Assembly (NCBI GenBank): GCA_009885905.1
Contig: VFJU01000558.1
Span: 1-5,319 of the forward strand
Direction of reading: 5' to 3'
DNA from: Verrucomicrobiota bacterium
GTDB taxonomy: Bacteria > Verrucomicrobiota > Verrucomicrobiia > Verrucomicrobiales > Akkermansiaceae
Length of the DNA: 5,319 nucleotides
Both the position numbers and the translations under genes were made by a program. A model generated the notes under the pieces. The model searched no databases, was not told where the DNA came from, and saw nothing but the letters and a program-made list of their open reading frames with translations. Every line of letters starts with the position of its first letter. Position 1 is the first letter of the stretch. Of this stretch, positions 5,307 to 5,319 are shown in pieces.

Positions 5307-5319
5307 GCCGTAACCATTC
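5307..5319 (+). repeat. Start of a further repeat copy, cut by the window end
   Basis: GCCGTAACCATTC is identical to 4287-4299, which directly precedes the long palindrome. Another copy of that palindrome may therefore begin just beyond the window. The match is only 13 bases, so the assignment is tentative. Confidence 0.4.

Overview
The window most probably comes from a member of the Verrucomicrobia. The strongest single clue is a perfect TGTTC-N4-GAACA palindrome 19 bp upstream of a translesion polymerase gene, which is the LexA box described for that phylum (Verrucomicrobium spinosum). Supporting clues are the moderately high GC content, the general lack of Shine-Dalgarno sequences, and families of GC-rich palindromic repeats (core GGTAGGGCTGGGCCGCCG) between genes. 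The genus cannot be named from this sequence.

Layout from left to right. Positions 1-368 hold the 3' end of an S49 (SppA-like) peptidase gene of the kind found in phage head modules; its C-terminus looks abrupt. A perfect 8-bp inverted repeat (374-395) then sits directly before a complete AAA_14/DUF4143 ATPase gene (400-1599, +). A 147-bp gap with a palindromic repeat separates it from the convergent Y-family DNA polymerase gene (1747-3027, -, GTG start), which has the LexA box behind it (3046-3059). A DUF429 gene, a predicted RNase H-fold nuclease, follows on the same strand (3185-3874, -). From 3875 to 4618 there is no gene: the first ~225 bases hold little of note and the rest is a cluster of palindromic repeats. 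A two-gene toxin-antitoxin operon (4619-5133, +) comes next, with the genes overlapping by ATGA. The right end (5134-5319) again holds repeats, including a 94-bp near-identical direct copy of one found left of the operon, and the start of another copy cut by the window edge.

Functionally this reads as an accessory region: a phage remnant, an orphan ATPase of a type common in variable regions, an SOS-controlled error-prone polymerase, a nuclease-like protein and an addiction module, with repeats at several junctions. The only obvious co-working pair is the toxin and antitoxin. The polymerase is likely induced by DNA damage. I see no clear evidence that the genes form one new system; the points most worth following are the palindrome before the ATPase gene, the LexA site, and the repeat-flanked toxin-antitoxin cassette.
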